A stretch of DNA of 64,000 nucleotides from Rhodeus uyekii (lineage: Eukaryota; Chordata; Actinopteri; Cypriniformes; Acheilognathidae), in the NCBI GenBank assembly GCA_037043235.1, contig JAWRVZ010000133.1:1-64000 (forward strand), written 5' to 3'. The first letter of the stretch is position 1; each line of letters begins with the position of its first letter. Both the position numbers and the translations under genes were made by a program. The notes beneath the pieces were generated by a model that had not been told where the DNA came from, made no database searches, and saw only the letters and a program-made list of their open reading frames with translations. Below, in pieces: positions 47,601-61,576 of the stretch.

Positions 47601-49425
47601 TTATTCTTTTTCTTGTGCCATGGGAGTCTATGGCAGCCCATAGAACCGTAAACGGGAAAATGAAAAAAAGTTGGCACACTCATAAAGGACAGTCCAATCA
47701 TTGACCATAGCAAAATTGAAGTCTCTAACTCAATCTCTATAGCGCCACCAACTGTCCAAAGTTGCACTCACGTTTACGTAAATAACTTTTGAACCGTATG
47801 TCCTAGAAACAAAATTCTTTTGTCAACTGATTCCTTGGCTCAAGACGATTCGATTGCACCCTATGACGTCATTTTCCGTCATGAATATTTTCCCGCCATT
47901 TTGAATTTTATGAAAAACCTACTTTTTCGAACTCCTCCTAGGCCGTTTGTCCGATTTTCACGAAAATTGAACCACATCATCTCCAGACCATGGTGACAAA
48001 AAGTTATCCAAAGAAAGTTGAAATGTCAAACCGTTTATGAATAACTCACGAAAGAATCCGACGTAATGATCGCAAAAATGAACTTGAGGCTCTATCTCCA
48101 CAACGCATTAGCGTTTTCTGACCAAACTCGGTGTGTGTTATGTCAATCATGGTCTGAGGCTACCTGCAGAGTTTTGGCGCTGTGCCCCCTAGTGGTCAGG
48201 AGATATGAAAAAGTGACATTTTTCCTTACAACTCCTGAACGCTTTGTCCAAAAATCATAAAACTGGTCTCGTTAGATTCAGTGCATCATGCCGAGTCGTG
48301 CGATACCAAATTTTCCCATATCGGCCATTTAGAGCGTCGGCCATTTTGAATATTGTCATAAATTGCTATATTTAACAAATGGATTGGCGTATCGTTACGA
48401 AACTCAATATGTGTCTTCGGCACCTAACCTTGATACGGCACAAAAAGTTTGGGGGCAGCGCCACCTTGTGGTCAAAAGTTATAACCAAATTTACAAATAT
48501 GCTAATAACTTTTGATGACGTTAACCTATTGTAAAACAAATGGTCTTAATGTGTTCATTGGGTCAAGCCGAGACCATAGATACCAAATATGTCATATTCG
48601 GCCAAACCTCCGATTTGCCATGTTATTTTTCTTTAAAAACCTACTTTTTCGAACTCCTCCCAGACCGTTTGTCCAATTTTCACCAAAATTGAACCACATC
48701 ATCTCCAGACCATCATGACAAAAAGTTATCCAAAGAAAGTTGATATGTCAAACCGTTTACGAATAACTCGCGAAAGAATCCGACGTAATGGTCGCAAAAT
48801 TGAAATTGAGGCTTTATCTCCGCAACGCATTAGCGTTTTCTGACCAAACTAGGTGTGTGTTATGTCAATCATGGTCTGAGGCTACCTGCAGAGTTTTGGC
48901 GCTCTGCCCCCTAGTGGTCAGGAGATATTAAAAAACTGACATTTTTGATTATAACTCCTGAACGCTTTGTCTAAAAATCATGAAACTGGTCTCTTTAGAT
49001 CCAGTGGGTCATGCTGAGTCCTGTGATACCAAATTTTCCCATATCGGCCATTTTGAGCGTCTGCCATTTCGATTTTTCTTATAAGATGCTATGTTTAACA
49101 AACACATGACTTTAGTGCTCTGTCAGCAATGGTTTACCCAATTGAAAGCAAACTTTGCATGTGTCAATGTCACCACACTCTCAATGTACCACATGAATTG
49201 ACACTACAATTTGGTTACAGCGCTGCCTGTTGGTTGAATGTGATAAACCATTAAATCGAATTACTAAAGACCGTATTGTTGATTTTTCAGCCATTTAGAC
49301 TTAAGTCATATTGAAATGTCTTTAGATTCTTACTGCCGTTGGTCTGATGATGCCAGCCATGTCGGCATGACATTTAATGCCCTCCTTGCGCTTGGCCCCG
49401 TGATGGCTGCTAGCAGCTATATTTA
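47601..49425 (+). mobile_element. Family A long unit, first of three 1,825-bp repeats
   Basis: A long form beginning TTATTCTTTTTCTTGTGCC after the hairpin cluster. The same positions recur 1,825 bp later in the next two units (for example 48512, 50337 and 52162). The 3' end is intact at 49425. Confidence 0.85.
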
Positions 49426-51250
49426 TTATTCTTTTTCTTGTGCCATGGGAGTCTATGGCAGCCCATAGAACCGTAAACGGGAAAATGAAAAAAAGTTGGC
49501 ACACTCATTAAGGACAGTCCAATCATTGACCATAGCAAAATTGAAGTCTCTAACTCAATCTCTATAGCGCCACCAACTGTCCAAAGTTGCACTCACATTT
49601 ACGTTAATAACTTTTGAACCGTATGTCCTAGAAACAAAATTCTTTTGTCAACTGATTCCTTGGCTCAAGACGATTCGATTGCACCATATGACGTCATTTT
49701 CCGTCATGAATGTTTTCCCGCCATTTTGAATTTTATGAAAAACCTACTTTTTCGAACTCCTCCTAGGCCGTTTGTCCGATTTTCACGAAAATTGAACCAC
49801 ATCATCTCCAGACCATGGTGACAAAAAGTTATCCAAAGAAAGTTGAAATGTCAAACCGTTTATGAATAACTCACGAAAGAATCCGACGTAATGATCGCAA
49901 AAATGAACTTGAGGCTATATCTCCACAACGCATTAGCGTTTTCTGACCAAACTCGGCGTGTGTTATGTCAATCATGGTCTGAGGCTACCTGCAGAGTTTT
50001 GGCGCTGTGCCCCCTAGTGGTCAGGAGATATGAAAAAGTGACATTTTTCCTTACAACTCCTGAACGCTTTGTCCAAAAATCATAAAACTGGTCTCGTTAG
50101 ATTCAGTGCATCATGCCGAGTCGTGCGATACCAAATTTTCCCATATCGGCCATTTAGAGCGTCGGCCATTTTGAATATTGTCATAAATTGCTATATTTAA
50201 CAAATGGATTGGCGTATCGTTACGAAACTCAATATGTGTCTTCGGCACCTAACATTGATACGGCACAAAAAGTTTGGGGGCAGCGCCACCTTGTGGTCAA
50301 AAGTTATAACCAAATTTACAAATATGCTAATAACTTTTGAGTGTGTTAACCTATGGTAAAACAAATTGTCTTAATGTGTTCATTGGGTCAAGCCGAGACC
50401 ATAGATACCAAATATGTCATATTCGGCCAAACCTCCGATTTGCCATGTTATTTTTCTTTAAAAACCTACTTTTTCGAACTCCTCCCAGACCGTTTGTCCA
50501 ATTTTCACCAAAATTGATCCACATCATCTCCAGACCATCATGACCAAAAGTTATCCAAAGAAAGTTGATATGTCAAACCGTTTACGAATAACTCGCGAAA
50601 GAATCCAACGTAATGGTTGCAAAAATGAAATTGAGGCTTTATCTCCTCAACGCATTAGCGTTTTCTGACCAAACTAGGTGTGTGTTATGTCAATCATGGT
50701 CTGAGGCTACCTGCAGAGTTTTGGCGCTCTGCCCCCTAGTGGTCAGGAGATATTAAAAAACTGACTTTTTTGATTATAACTCCTGAACCCTTTGGCCAAA
50801 AATCATGAAACTGGTCTCTTTAGATCCAGTGGGTCATGCCGAGTCCTGTGATACCAAATTTTCCCATATCGGCCATTTTGAGCGTCTGCCATTTCGATTT
50901 TTCTTATAAGATTCTTTGTTTAACAAACACATGACTTTAGTGGTCTGTCAGCAATGGTTTACCCAATTGAAAGCAAACTTTGCATGTGTCAATGTCACCA
51001 CACTCTCAATGTACCACATGAATTGACACTACAATGTGGTTACAGCGCTGCCTGTTGGTTGAATGTGATAAACCATTAAATCGAATTACTAAAGACCGTA
51101 TTGTTGATTTTTCAGCCATTTAGACTTAAGTCATATTGAAATGTCTTTAGATTCTTACTGCCATTGGTCTGATGATGCCAGCCATGTCGGCATGACATTT
51201 AATGCCCTCCTTGCGCTTGGCCCCGTGATGGCTGCTAGCAGCTATATTTA
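49426..51250 (+). mobile_element. Family A long unit, second 1,825-bp repeat
   Basis: Head-to-tail copy without a hairpin terminus. It differs from its neighbours by scattered substitutions, for example CTCGGCGTG (near 49953) against CTCGGTGTG. Confidence 0.85.
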
Positions 51251-53075
51251 TTATTCTTTTTCTTGTGCCATGGGAGTCTATGGCAGCCCATAGAACCGTA
51301 AACGGGAAAATGAAAAAAAGTTGGCACACTCATTAAGGACAGTCCAATCATTGACCATAGCAAAATTGAAGTCTCTAACTCAATCTCTATAGCGCCACCA
51401 ACTCTCCAAAGTTGCACTCACGTTTACGTAAATAACTTTTGAACCGTATGTCCTAGAAACAAAATTCTTTTGTCCACTGATTCCTTGGCTCAAGACGATT
51501 CGATTGCACCCTATGACGTCATTTTCCGTCATGAATATTTTCCCGCCATTTTGAATTTTATGAAAAACCTACTTTTTCGAACTCCTCCTAGGCCGTTTGT
51601 CCGATTTTCACGAAAATTGAACCACATCATCTCCAGACCATGGTGACAAAAAGTTATCCAAAGAAAGTTGAAATGTCAAACCGTTTATGAATAACTCACG
51701 AAAGAATCCGACGTAATGATCGCAAAAATGAACTTGAGGCTCTATCTCCACAACGCATTAGCGTTTTCTGACCAAACTCGGTGTGTGTTATGTCAATCAT
51801 GGTCTGAGGCTACCTGCAGAGTTTTGGCGCTGTGCCCCCTAGTGGTCAGGAGATATGAAAAAGTGACATTTTTCCTTACAACACCTGAACGCTTTGTCCA
51901 AAAATCATAAAACTGGTCTCGTTAGATTCAGTGCATCATGCCGAGTCGTGCGATACCAAATTTTCCCATATCGGCCATTTAGAGCGTCGGCCATTTTGAA
52001 TATTGTCATAAATTGCTATATTTAACAAATGGATTGGCGTATCGTTACGAAACTCAATATGTGTCTTCGGCAAATAACCTTGATACGGCACAAAAAGTTT
52101 GGGGGCAGCGCCACCTTGTGGTCAAAAGTTATAACCAAATTTACAAATATGCTAATAACTTTTGATGACGTTAACCTATTGTAAAACAAATGGTCTTAAT
52201 GTGTTCATTGGGTCAAGCCGAGACCATAGATACCAAATATGTCATATTCGGCCAAACCTCCGATTTGCCATGTTATTTTTCTTTAAAAACCTACTTTTTC
52301 GAACTCCTCCCAGACCGTTTGTCCAATTTTCACCAAAATTGAACCACATCATCTCCAGACCATCATGATAAAAAGTTATCCAAAGAAAGTTGATATGTCA
52401 AACCGTTTACGAATAACTCGCGAAAGAATCCAACGTAATGGTCGCAAAAATGAAATTGAGGCTTTATGTCCGCAACGCATTAGCGTTTTCTGACCAAACT
52501 AGGTGTGTGTTATGTCAATCATGGTCTGAGGCTACCTGCAGAGTTTTGGCGCTCTGCCCCCTAGTGGTCAGGAGATATTAAAAAACTGACTTTTTTGATT
52601 ATAACTCCTGAACCCTTTGGCCAAAAATCATGAAACTGGTCTCTTTAGATCCAGTGGGTCATGCCGAGTCCTGTGATACCAAATTTTCCCATATCGGCCA
52701 TTTTGAGCGTCTGCCATTTCGATTTTTCTTATAAGATTCTATGTTTAACAAACACATGACTTTAGTGGTCTGTCAGCAATGGTTTACCCAATTGAAAGCA
52801 AACTTTGCATGTGTCAATGTCACCACACTCTCAATGTACCACATGAATTGACACTACAATGTGGTTACAGCGCTGCCTGTTGGTTGAATGTGATAAACCA
52901 TTAAATCGAATTACTAAAGACCGTATTGTTGATTTTTCAGCCATTTAGACTTAAGTCATATTGAAATGTCTTTAGATTCTTACTGCCATTGGTCTGATGA
53001 TGCCAGCCATGTCGGCATGACATTTAATGCCCTCCTTGCGCTTGGCCCCGTGATGGCTGCTAGCAGCTATATTTA
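51251..53075 (+). mobile_element. Family A long unit, third 1,825-bp repeat
   Basis: Third head-to-tail copy. It shares ACTGCCATTGG and the CAATGTGGTTACAG variant with the second copy, so copies two and three are the closest pair in their 3' parts. Confidence 0.85.
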
Positions 53076-53080
53076 TTATT

Positions 53081-53249
53081 AGGGGCCAAGCACCGAAGGT
53101 GCGGAGGCACCTATTGTTTTTGTTCCGGTTCTTATTATTAGGGGTTCAAACGCGAAGCGTTGAAAACCTATTGTAATTGTTAGGATTTTTATTAGGGGCC
53201 AAGCACCGAAGGTGCGGAGGCACCTATTGTTTTTGTTCCGGTTCTTATT
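53081..53249 (+). repeat. Mixed hairpin termini in order A-B-A
   Basis: An A unit at 53081, a B unit at 53140 and an A unit at 53194 (spacings 59 and 54). A family B terminus without its body is sandwiched between two A termini, so the B unit cannot be simple tandem slippage of its neighbours. Confidence 0.9.
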
Positions 53250-54218
53250 ATTATTATTATTATTCTTTTTCTTCTGCCATTGAAGTCTATGACAGCCCAT
53301 AGAACCGTAAGCGGGAAAATGAAACAAAGTTGGCACACTCATAAAGGACAGTCCAATCATTGACCATAGCAAAATTGAAGTCTCTAACTCAATCTCTATT
53401 GCGCCACCAACTGTCCAAAGTTGCACTCACGTTTACGTAAATAACTTTTGAACCGTATGTCCTAGAAACAAAATTCTTTTGTCCACTGATTCCTTGGCTC
53501 AAGACGATTCAATTGCACCCTATGACGTCATTTTCCGTCATGAAAATTTTCCCGCCATTTAGATTTTTTTGAAAAACCTACTCTTTCGAACTCCTCCTAG
53601 GCCGTTCGTCCGATTTTCACGAAAATTGAACCAAATCATCTCCAGACAATGTGGACAAAACGATATATAAAGAAAGTTGATTCGTCAAACCGTTTACGAA
53701 TAACTCGCGAAAGAATCCGAGGTAAAAGTCGCCAAAATGAAATTGAGGCTTTATCTCCGCAATGCATTAGCCTTTTCTGACCAAACTAGGTGTGTGTTAT
53801 GTCAATCATGGTCTGAGGCAACCTGCAGAGTTTTGGCGCTGTGCCCCCTAGTGGTCAGGAGATATTAAAAAACTGACATTTTTGATTATAACTCCTGAAC
53901 GCTTTGTCTAAAAATCATGAAACTGCTGTCTCAATGGTTTACCCAATTGAAAGCAAACTTTGCATGTGTCAATGTCACCACACTCTCAATGTACCACATG
54001 AATTGACACTACAATTTGGTTACAGCGCTGCCTGTTGGTTGAATGTGATAAGCCATTAAATCGAATTGCTAAAGACCGTATTGTTGATTTTTCAGCCATT
54101 TAGACTTAAGTCATATTGAAATGTCTTTTGATTCTTACTGCCGTTGGTCTGATGATGCCAGCCATGTCGGCATGACATTTAATGCCCTCCTTGCGCTTGG
54201 CCCCGTGATGGCTGCTAG
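53081..54218 (+). mobile_element. Family A short unit with internal deletion and clipped 3' end
   Basis: A short form. About 110 bp are missing at 53930, where ACTGCTGTCT joins CAATGGTTTACCC. The 3' end stops at GCTGCTAG (54218), lacking CAGCTATATTTA, and is followed by TTAGGGGCC. The palindrome is therefore cut in half. Confidence 0.8.
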
Positions 54219-54220
54219 TT

Positions 54221-54456
54221 AGGGGCCAAGCACCGAAGGTGCGAAGGCACCTATTGTTTTTGTTCCGGTTCCTATTATTATTATTAGGGGCCAAGCACCG
54301 AAGGTGCGGAGGCACCTATTGTTTTTGTTCCGGTTCTTATTATTAGGGGCCAAGCACCGAAGGTGCGAAGGCACCTATTGTTTCTGTTCCGGTTCTTATT
54401 AGGGGCCAAGCACCGAAGGTGCGGAGGCACCTATTGTGTTTGTTCCGGTTCTTTAT
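54221..54456 (+). repeat. Four tandem family A 5'-terminal hairpin units
   Basis: Units start at 54221, 54286, 54345 and 54401 (spacings 65, 59, 56). Units 1 and 3 have GGTGCGAAGGCACC, the others GGTGCGGAGGCACC. The alternation of variants suggests duplication in pairs or independent arrivals. Confidence 0.9.
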
Positions 54457-56290
54457 TATTATTCCTCTTCTTCTTCTTCTTCCGCCATGGAAGTCTATGG
54501 CAGGCCATAGAACCGTTTGCGGGAAAATGATGAAATTTGGCACACTGATCAAGGACAAGCCAATCATTGACCATAGCAAATTTGAAGTCTCTAACTCAAT
54601 GTCTCTAGCGCCACCAACTGTCCAAATTTGAACTCACGTTTACGTAAATAACTTTTGAACCGTATGTCCTAGAAACAAAATTCTTTCGTCCACTGATTCC
54701 TTGGCTCAAGACGATTCGATTGCACCCTATGACGTCATTTTCCGTCATGAAAATTTTCCCGCCATTTTGAATTTTACGAAAAACCTACTTTTTCGAACTC
54801 CTCCTAGGCCGTTGGTCCGATTTTCACGAAAATTGAACCACATCATCTCCAGACTATGCATACAAAAAGTTATTAAAAGAAAGTTGATTTGTCAAACCGT
54901 TTACGAATAACTTGCGAAAGAATTCAACAAAATGGCCGCAGAAATGAAAGCGAGGCTTTATCTCCGCAACGCATTAGCGTATTCTAACCAAACTTGGTGT
55001 GTGTTATGGCAATGATGGTCTGAGGCTACCTACAGAGTTTTGGCGCTCTGCCCCCTAGTGGTCTGGAGATATGAAAAAGTGAAATATTTGCTTATAACTT
55101 CTGAACGCTTCGACCAAAAATCATAAAACTGGTCTCGTTAGATTCAGGGCATCATGCCGAGTCGTGCGATACAAAATTTTCCCATATTGGCCATTTTGAG
55201 GGTCGGCCATTTTGAATTTTGTCACAAATTGCTATATTTAACAAACACATTGGCGTATCGTTACGAAACTCGATATGTGTCTTCGGCATCTGGGCCTGAT
55301 ACAACACAAAAAATTTCGAGGCAGCGCCACCTTGTGGTCAAAAGTTATAACCAAATTTCCAAAAATGCTAATAACTTTTGAACACGTTAACCTATGGTAA
55401 AATAAGTTGTCTTTATACGTTCCTTGGGTCAAACCGAGAACACAGATACCAAAATTGTCATAGTCGGCCAAACTTCCTGTCCGCCATGTTGTTTTTCTTT
55501 AAAAACCTACTTTTTCGAACTCCTCCCACACCGTTTGTCCAATTTTCACCAAAATTGAATCATAACATCTTCAGACCATGCTGACAAAAAGTTATTAAAA
55601 TAAAGTTGATTTGTCAAACAGGTTTCGATAAAATTGCGAACGAATTTGACCAAATTGCCACCAAATAAAGCGAGGCTATATCTCCGCAACGCATTAGCGT
55701 ATTCTGACCAAACTTTCTGTGTGTCATGTCAATCATGATCTGAGGCTACCTGCAGAGTTTTGGCGCTCTGCCCCCTAGTGGTCAGGAGATATAAAATAAT
55801 GACATTTTTGATTATAACTCCTGAACGCTTTGTCCAAAAATCATGAAACTGCTGTCTTTAGATTCAGTGCATCATGCCGAGTCCTGCGATACCAAATTTT
55901 CCCATATCGGCCATTTTCAGCGTCAGCTATTTAGAATTTTGTCATGAAATGCTATGCTTAACAAACACATGACTTTAAAGCTGGATGTCAGCAATGCTTT
56001 ACCCTATTGACACCAAACTTTGCATGTGTCATTGTCACCTCACTCTGGATAAACCACGTGATTTGACATATCAGTTTGGTTACAGCGCTGCCTGTTGGTC
56101 GAACGTGATAAACCATTAAATCGAATTACTATAGACCGTATTGATGATTTTTCAGCCATTTAGACTGAAGTCATATTGAAATGTCTTTAGATGCTTCCTG
56201 CCGTTGGTCTGATGCTGCCAGCCATGTCGGCATGACATTTAATGCCTTCTTTGTGCTTGGCCCCGTCATGGCTGCTTGCAGCTATATTTA
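54401..56290 (+). mobile_element. Family A long unit, first half of a 3,778-bp repeat
   Basis: A hairpin terminus and long body with a CTCTTCTTCTTCTTCTTCCGCC edge. It is identical by eye to 58179-60067. It ends GTGCTTGGCCCCGTCATGGCTGCTTGCAGC-TATATTTA. Confidence 0.85.
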
Positions 56291-56292
56291 TT

Positions 56293-58178
56293 AGGGGCCA
56301 AGCACCGAAGGTGCGAAGGCACCTATTGTTTCTGTTCCGGTTCTTATTATTATTCTTCATCTTCTTCTTCCGCCATGAAAGTCTATGGCAGCCCATAGAA
56401 CCGTATGCGGGAAAATGATGAAAGTTGGCACACTCATTAAGGACAGTCCAAACATTGGCCATAGCAAAATTGAAGCCTCTAACTCAATCTCTCTAGCGCC
56501 ACCAACTGTCCAAAGTTGAACTAACGTTTATGCTAATAACTTTTGAACCGTATGACCTAGAAACAAAATTCTTATGTCCACTGATTCCTTGGCTCAAGAC
56601 GATTCGATTGCACCATATGACGTCATTTTCCGTCATTAAATTTTTCCCGCCATTTTGAATTTTATGAAAAACCTACTTTTTCGAACTCCTCCTAGGCCGT
56701 TTTTCCGATTTCAACGAAAATTGAACCACATCATCTCCAGACAATGTGGACAAAAAGTTATCCAAAGAAAGATGATATGTCAAACCGTTTACGAATAACT
56801 CGCGAAAGAATCCGACGTAATGGTCGCAAAAATGAAATTGAGGCTTTATCTCCGCAACGCATTAGCGTTTTCTGACTAAACTAGGTGTAGGTTATGTCAA
56901 TCATGATCTGAGGCTACCTGCAGAGTTTTGGCGCTGTGCCCCCTAGTGGTCAAGAGATATGAAAAAGTTAAATATTTGCTTATAACTTCTGAACGCTTTG
57001 GCCAAAAATAATAAAACTGGTCTCTTTAGATTCAGTGCATCATGCCGAGTTGTGCGATACCAAATTGTCCCATATCGGCCATTTTGAGCGTCGGCCATTT
57101 TGAATATTGTCATAAATTGCTATATTTAACAAAGATATTGGCGTATCGTTACGAAACTCAATATGTGTCTTCGGCAACTAACCTTGATACGACTCAAAAA
57201 GTTTCGAGGCAGCACCACCTTGTGGTCAAAAATTATAACCAAATTTACAAATATGCTAATAACTTTTGAGTGCGTTAACCTATGGTAAAACAAATTATCT
57301 TTATACGTTCCTTGGGTCAAACCGAGAACACAGATACCACATTTGTCATAGTCGGCCAAACTTCTTGTCCACCATGTTGTTTTTCTTTAAAAACCTACTT
57401 TTTCGAACTCCTCCCAGACTGTTTGTCCAATTTTCACCAAAATTAAACCACATCATCTCCAGACCATCATGACAAAAAGTTATCCAAAGAAAGTTGATAT
57501 GTCAAACCGTTTACGAATAACTCGCGAAAGAATCCGACGTAATGGTCGCAAAAATGAAATTGAGGCTTTATCTCCGCAACGCATTAGCGTTTTCTGACCA
57601 AACTTTCTGTGTGTTATGTCAATCATGGTCTGAGGCTACCTGCAGAGTTTTGGCGCTCTGCCCCTTAGTGGTCAGGAGATATTAAACAACTGACATTTTT
57701 GATTATAACTCCTGAACGCTTTGTCTAAAAATCATGAAACTGCTGTCTTTAGATCCAGTGGGTCATGCCGAGTCCTGTGATACCAAATTTTCCCATATCG
57801 GCCATTTTGAGCGTCTGCCATTTCGATTTTTCTTATAAGATGCTATGTTTAACAAACACATGACTTTAGTGCTCTGTCAGCAATGGTTTACCCAATCGAA
57901 AGCAAACTTTGCATGTGTCAATGTCACCACACTCTCAATGTACCACATTAATTGACACTACAATTTGGTTACAGCGCTGCCTGTTGGTTGAATGTGATAA
58001 ACCATTAAATCGAATTACTAAAGACCGTATTGTTGATTTTTCAGCCATTTAGACTTAAGTCATATTGAAATGTCTTTAGATTCTTACTGCCGTTGGTCTG
58101 ATGATGCCAGCCATGTCGGCATGACACTTAATGCCCTCCTTGCGCTTGGCCCCGTGATGGCTGCTAGCAGCTATATTT
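56293..58178 (+). mobile_element. Family A long unit, second half of a 3,778-bp repeat
   Basis: A hairpin terminus (GCGAAGGCACC variant) at 56293 and a long body related to 27250-29078. The 3' end TATATTTA abuts the next hairpin at 58179 with a shared A. Confidence 0.85.
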
Positions 58179-60067
58179 AGGGGCCAAGCACCGAAGGTGC
58201 GGAGGCACCTATTGTGTTTGTTCCGGTTCTTTATTATTATTCCTCTTCTTCTTCTTCTTCCGCCATGGAAGTCTATGGCAGGCCATAGAACCGTTTGCGG
58301 GAAAATGATGAAATTTGGCACACTGATCAAGGACAAGCCAATCATTGACCATAGCAAATTTGAAGTCTCTAACTCAATGTCTCTAGCGCCACCAACTGTC
58401 CAAATTTGAACTCACGTTTACGTAAATAACTTTTGAACCGTATGTCCTAGAAACAAAATTCTTTCGTCCACTGATTCCTTGGCTCAAGACGATTCGATTG
58501 CACCCTATGACGTCATTTTCCGTCATGAAAATTTTCCCGCCATTTTGAATTTTACGAAAAACCTACTTTTTCGAACTCCTCCTAGGCCGTTGGTCCGATT
58601 TTCACGAAAATTGAACCACATCATCTCCAGACTATGCATACAAAAAGTTATTAAAAGAAAGTTGATTTGTCAAACCGTTTACGAATAACTTGCGAAAGAA
58701 TTCAACAAAATGGCCGCAGAAATGAAAGCGAGGCTTTATCTCCGCAACGCATTAGCGTATTCTAACCAAACTTGGTGTGTGTTATGGCAATGATGGTCTG
58801 AGGCTACCTACAGAGTTTTGGCGCTCTGCCCCCTAGTGGTCTGGAGATATGAAAAAGTGAAATATTTGCTTATAACTTCTGAACGCTTCGACCAAAAATC
58901 ATAAAACTGGTCTCGTTAGATTCAGGGCATCATGCCGAGTCGTGCGATACAAAATTTTCCCATATTGGCCATTTTGAGGGTCGGCCATTTTGAATTTTGT
59001 CACAAATTGCTATATTTAACAAACACATTGGCGTATCGTTACGAAACTCGATATGTGTCTTCGGCATCTGGGCCTGATACAACACAAAAAATTTCGAGGC
59101 AGCGCCACCTTGTGGTCAAAAGTTATAACCAAATTTCCAAAAATGCTAATAACTTTTGAACACGTTAACCTATGGTAAAATAAGTTGTCTTTATACGTTC
59201 CTTGGGTCAAACCGAGAACACAGATACCAAAATTGTCATAGTCGGCCAAACTTCCTGTCCGCCATGTTGTTTTTCTTTAAAAACCTACTTTTTCGAACTC
59301 CTCCCACACCGTTTGTCCAATTTTCACCAAAATTGAATCATAACATCTTCAGACCATGCTGACAAAAAGTTATTAAAATAAAGTTGATTTGTCAAACAGG
59401 TTTCGATAAAATTGCGAACGAATTTGACCAAATTGCCACCAAATAAAGCGAGGCTATATCTCCGCAACGCATTAGCGTATTCTGACCAAACTTTCTGTGT
59501 GTCATGTCAATCATGATCTGAGGCTACCTGCAGAGTTTTGGCGCTCTGCCCCCTAGTGGTCAGGAGATATAAAATAATGACATTTTTGATTATAACTCCT
59601 GAACGCTTTGTCCAAAAATCATGAAACTGCTGTCTTTAGATTCAGTGCATCATGCCGAGTCCTGCGATACCAAATTTTCCCATATCGGCCATTTTCAGCG
59701 TCAGCTATTTAGAATTTTGTCATGAAATGCTATGCTTAACAAACACATGACTTTAAAGCTGGATGTCAGCAATGCTTTACCCTATTGACACCAAACTTTG
59801 CATGTGTCATTGTCACCTCACTCTGGATAAACCACGTGATTTGACATATCAGTTTGGTTACAGCGCTGCCTGTTGGTCGAACGTGATAAACCATTAAATC
59901 GAATTACTATAGACCGTATTGATGATTTTTCAGCCATTTAGACTGAAGTCATATTGAAATGTCTTTAGATGCTTCCTGCCGTTGGTCTGATGCTGCCAGC
60001 CATGTCGGCATGACATTTAATGCCTTCTTTGTGCTTGGCCCCGTCATGGCTGCTTGCAGCTATATTT
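58179..60067 (+). mobile_element. Family A long unit, repeat of 54401-56290
   Basis: Offset 3,778 bp from its twin, with no difference seen across the body. The end reads TATATTTC instead of TATATTTA before TTATTATTATT. Confidence 0.85.
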
Positions 60068-61576
60068 CTTATTATTATTATTCTTCCGCTTCTTCTTCCA
60101 CCCACAAGTCAATGGCAGCCCATAGAACCGAATGCGGGAAAATGATGAAATTTGGCACACACATAGAGAACAGTCCAATCATTGACCACACCAATTTTAG
60201 AGTCTCTACCTCAATCCCTCTAGCGCCACCAACTGTCCAAAGTTACACTTACATTTATGCTAATAACTCTTGAACCATAAGGGCTAGAAACAAAATTCCT
60301 TTGTCCACTGATTCCTTGGCTCAACCCGATTCGATTGCACCCTATGACGTCATTTTCCGTCATGAAAATTTTTCCGCAATTTTGAGTTTTATGAAAAACC
60401 TACTTTGTCGAACTCCTCCTAGGCCGTTTGTCCGATTCTCACAATAATTGAACCAAATTATCTCCAGACTATGGAGACAAAAAGTTATGGAAATCAAGTT
60501 GATTGGTCATTCCGTTTTTGACAAACTTGCGAAAGAGTTCGACGAATTTGCCGCAAAAATGAACTTGAGGCTATATCTCCGCAACGCATTTGCATATTCA
60601 GACCAAAATTGGTGTGTGTCATAGTAGTCATAATTTGAGGTTACCTGCAGAGTTTTGGCGCACTGCCCCCTAGTGGTCAGGAGATATTAAAAAAAACTTT
60701 TTTGCTTGTAACTTCTGAACACTTTGGTCAAAAATCATAAAACTGGTCTCTTTAGATTCAGGGCATCATGCTGAGTCGTGCGATACCAAATTTTCTTATA
60801 TCGGCCATTTTGGGCGTCGGCTATTTTGAAATTTGTCGTAAAATGCTATATTTTACAAACGCATTGGCGTATCATTATGAAACTCAGTATGTGTCTTTGG
60901 GACCTTGATTTGAACCTACACCAAAAGTTTCGGGGCAGCGCCACCTTGTGGTCAAAAGTTATAACACAATTTCCTAAAATGCTAGTAACTTTTGATTACA
61001 TTAAGCTATTTTAAAACAAATGATCTTAATATGTTCCTTGGGTCACACCGAGAACACAGATACCAAATTTGACATAGTTTGCCTAAATTTCATATCCGCC
61101 ATGTTGTTTCATTCAAAAACCTACTTTTTCAAACTCCTCCTAGACCGTTTGTCCGATTTTCACCAAAATCGAATCGTATCATCTTCAGACTATGCTGACA
61201 AAAAGTTATGGATTTCGTGTCGATAGACAAAACCGTTTTCGTATACCGCAATTACAAATTTGAGGTAGTGATGACAAAATGACTTTAATGCTTTAAGTCA
61301 GTAATGTTTTGTCCAAATAACACCAAACTTTGCAGATTTCATTGTCACATTACTCGGACCCAATTCTAACAATTTGGACACAGCGCCAACTATTGGTCCA
61401 AAGCACTAAACTTTTCATTCAAATTACAGTGTCTGTATTAATGATTTTTCAGCCATTTAGCCTAAAATCATATTTAAATGCATTTAGTTGTTGATTACTT
61501 CAATTGCTCTTATGCTGCCGGCCACGTCAATGCCTGTTTGTGCTTGGCCCCGTCATTGCTGCTTGCAGCTATATTT
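60068..61576 (+). mobile_element. Family A intermediate-length unit (1.5 kb), divergent
   Basis: The edge is CTTCTTCTTCCACCCACAAGTC. It has the second AAAACCTACTTTTTCAAACTCC segment but lacks the second GAGGCT-TATCTCC phrase, so it is neither the long nor the short form. The 3' motif GTGCTTGGCCCC (near 61540) matches the 5' terminus exactly. The A at 61577 is shared with the next unit. Confidence 0.85.

Noticed and set aside
54221..54456. CRISPR-like array of regularly spaced hairpin repeats
   Set aside because: Units are directly adjacent with only TTA between them, there are no unique spacers, and the context is eukaryotic transposon DNA.
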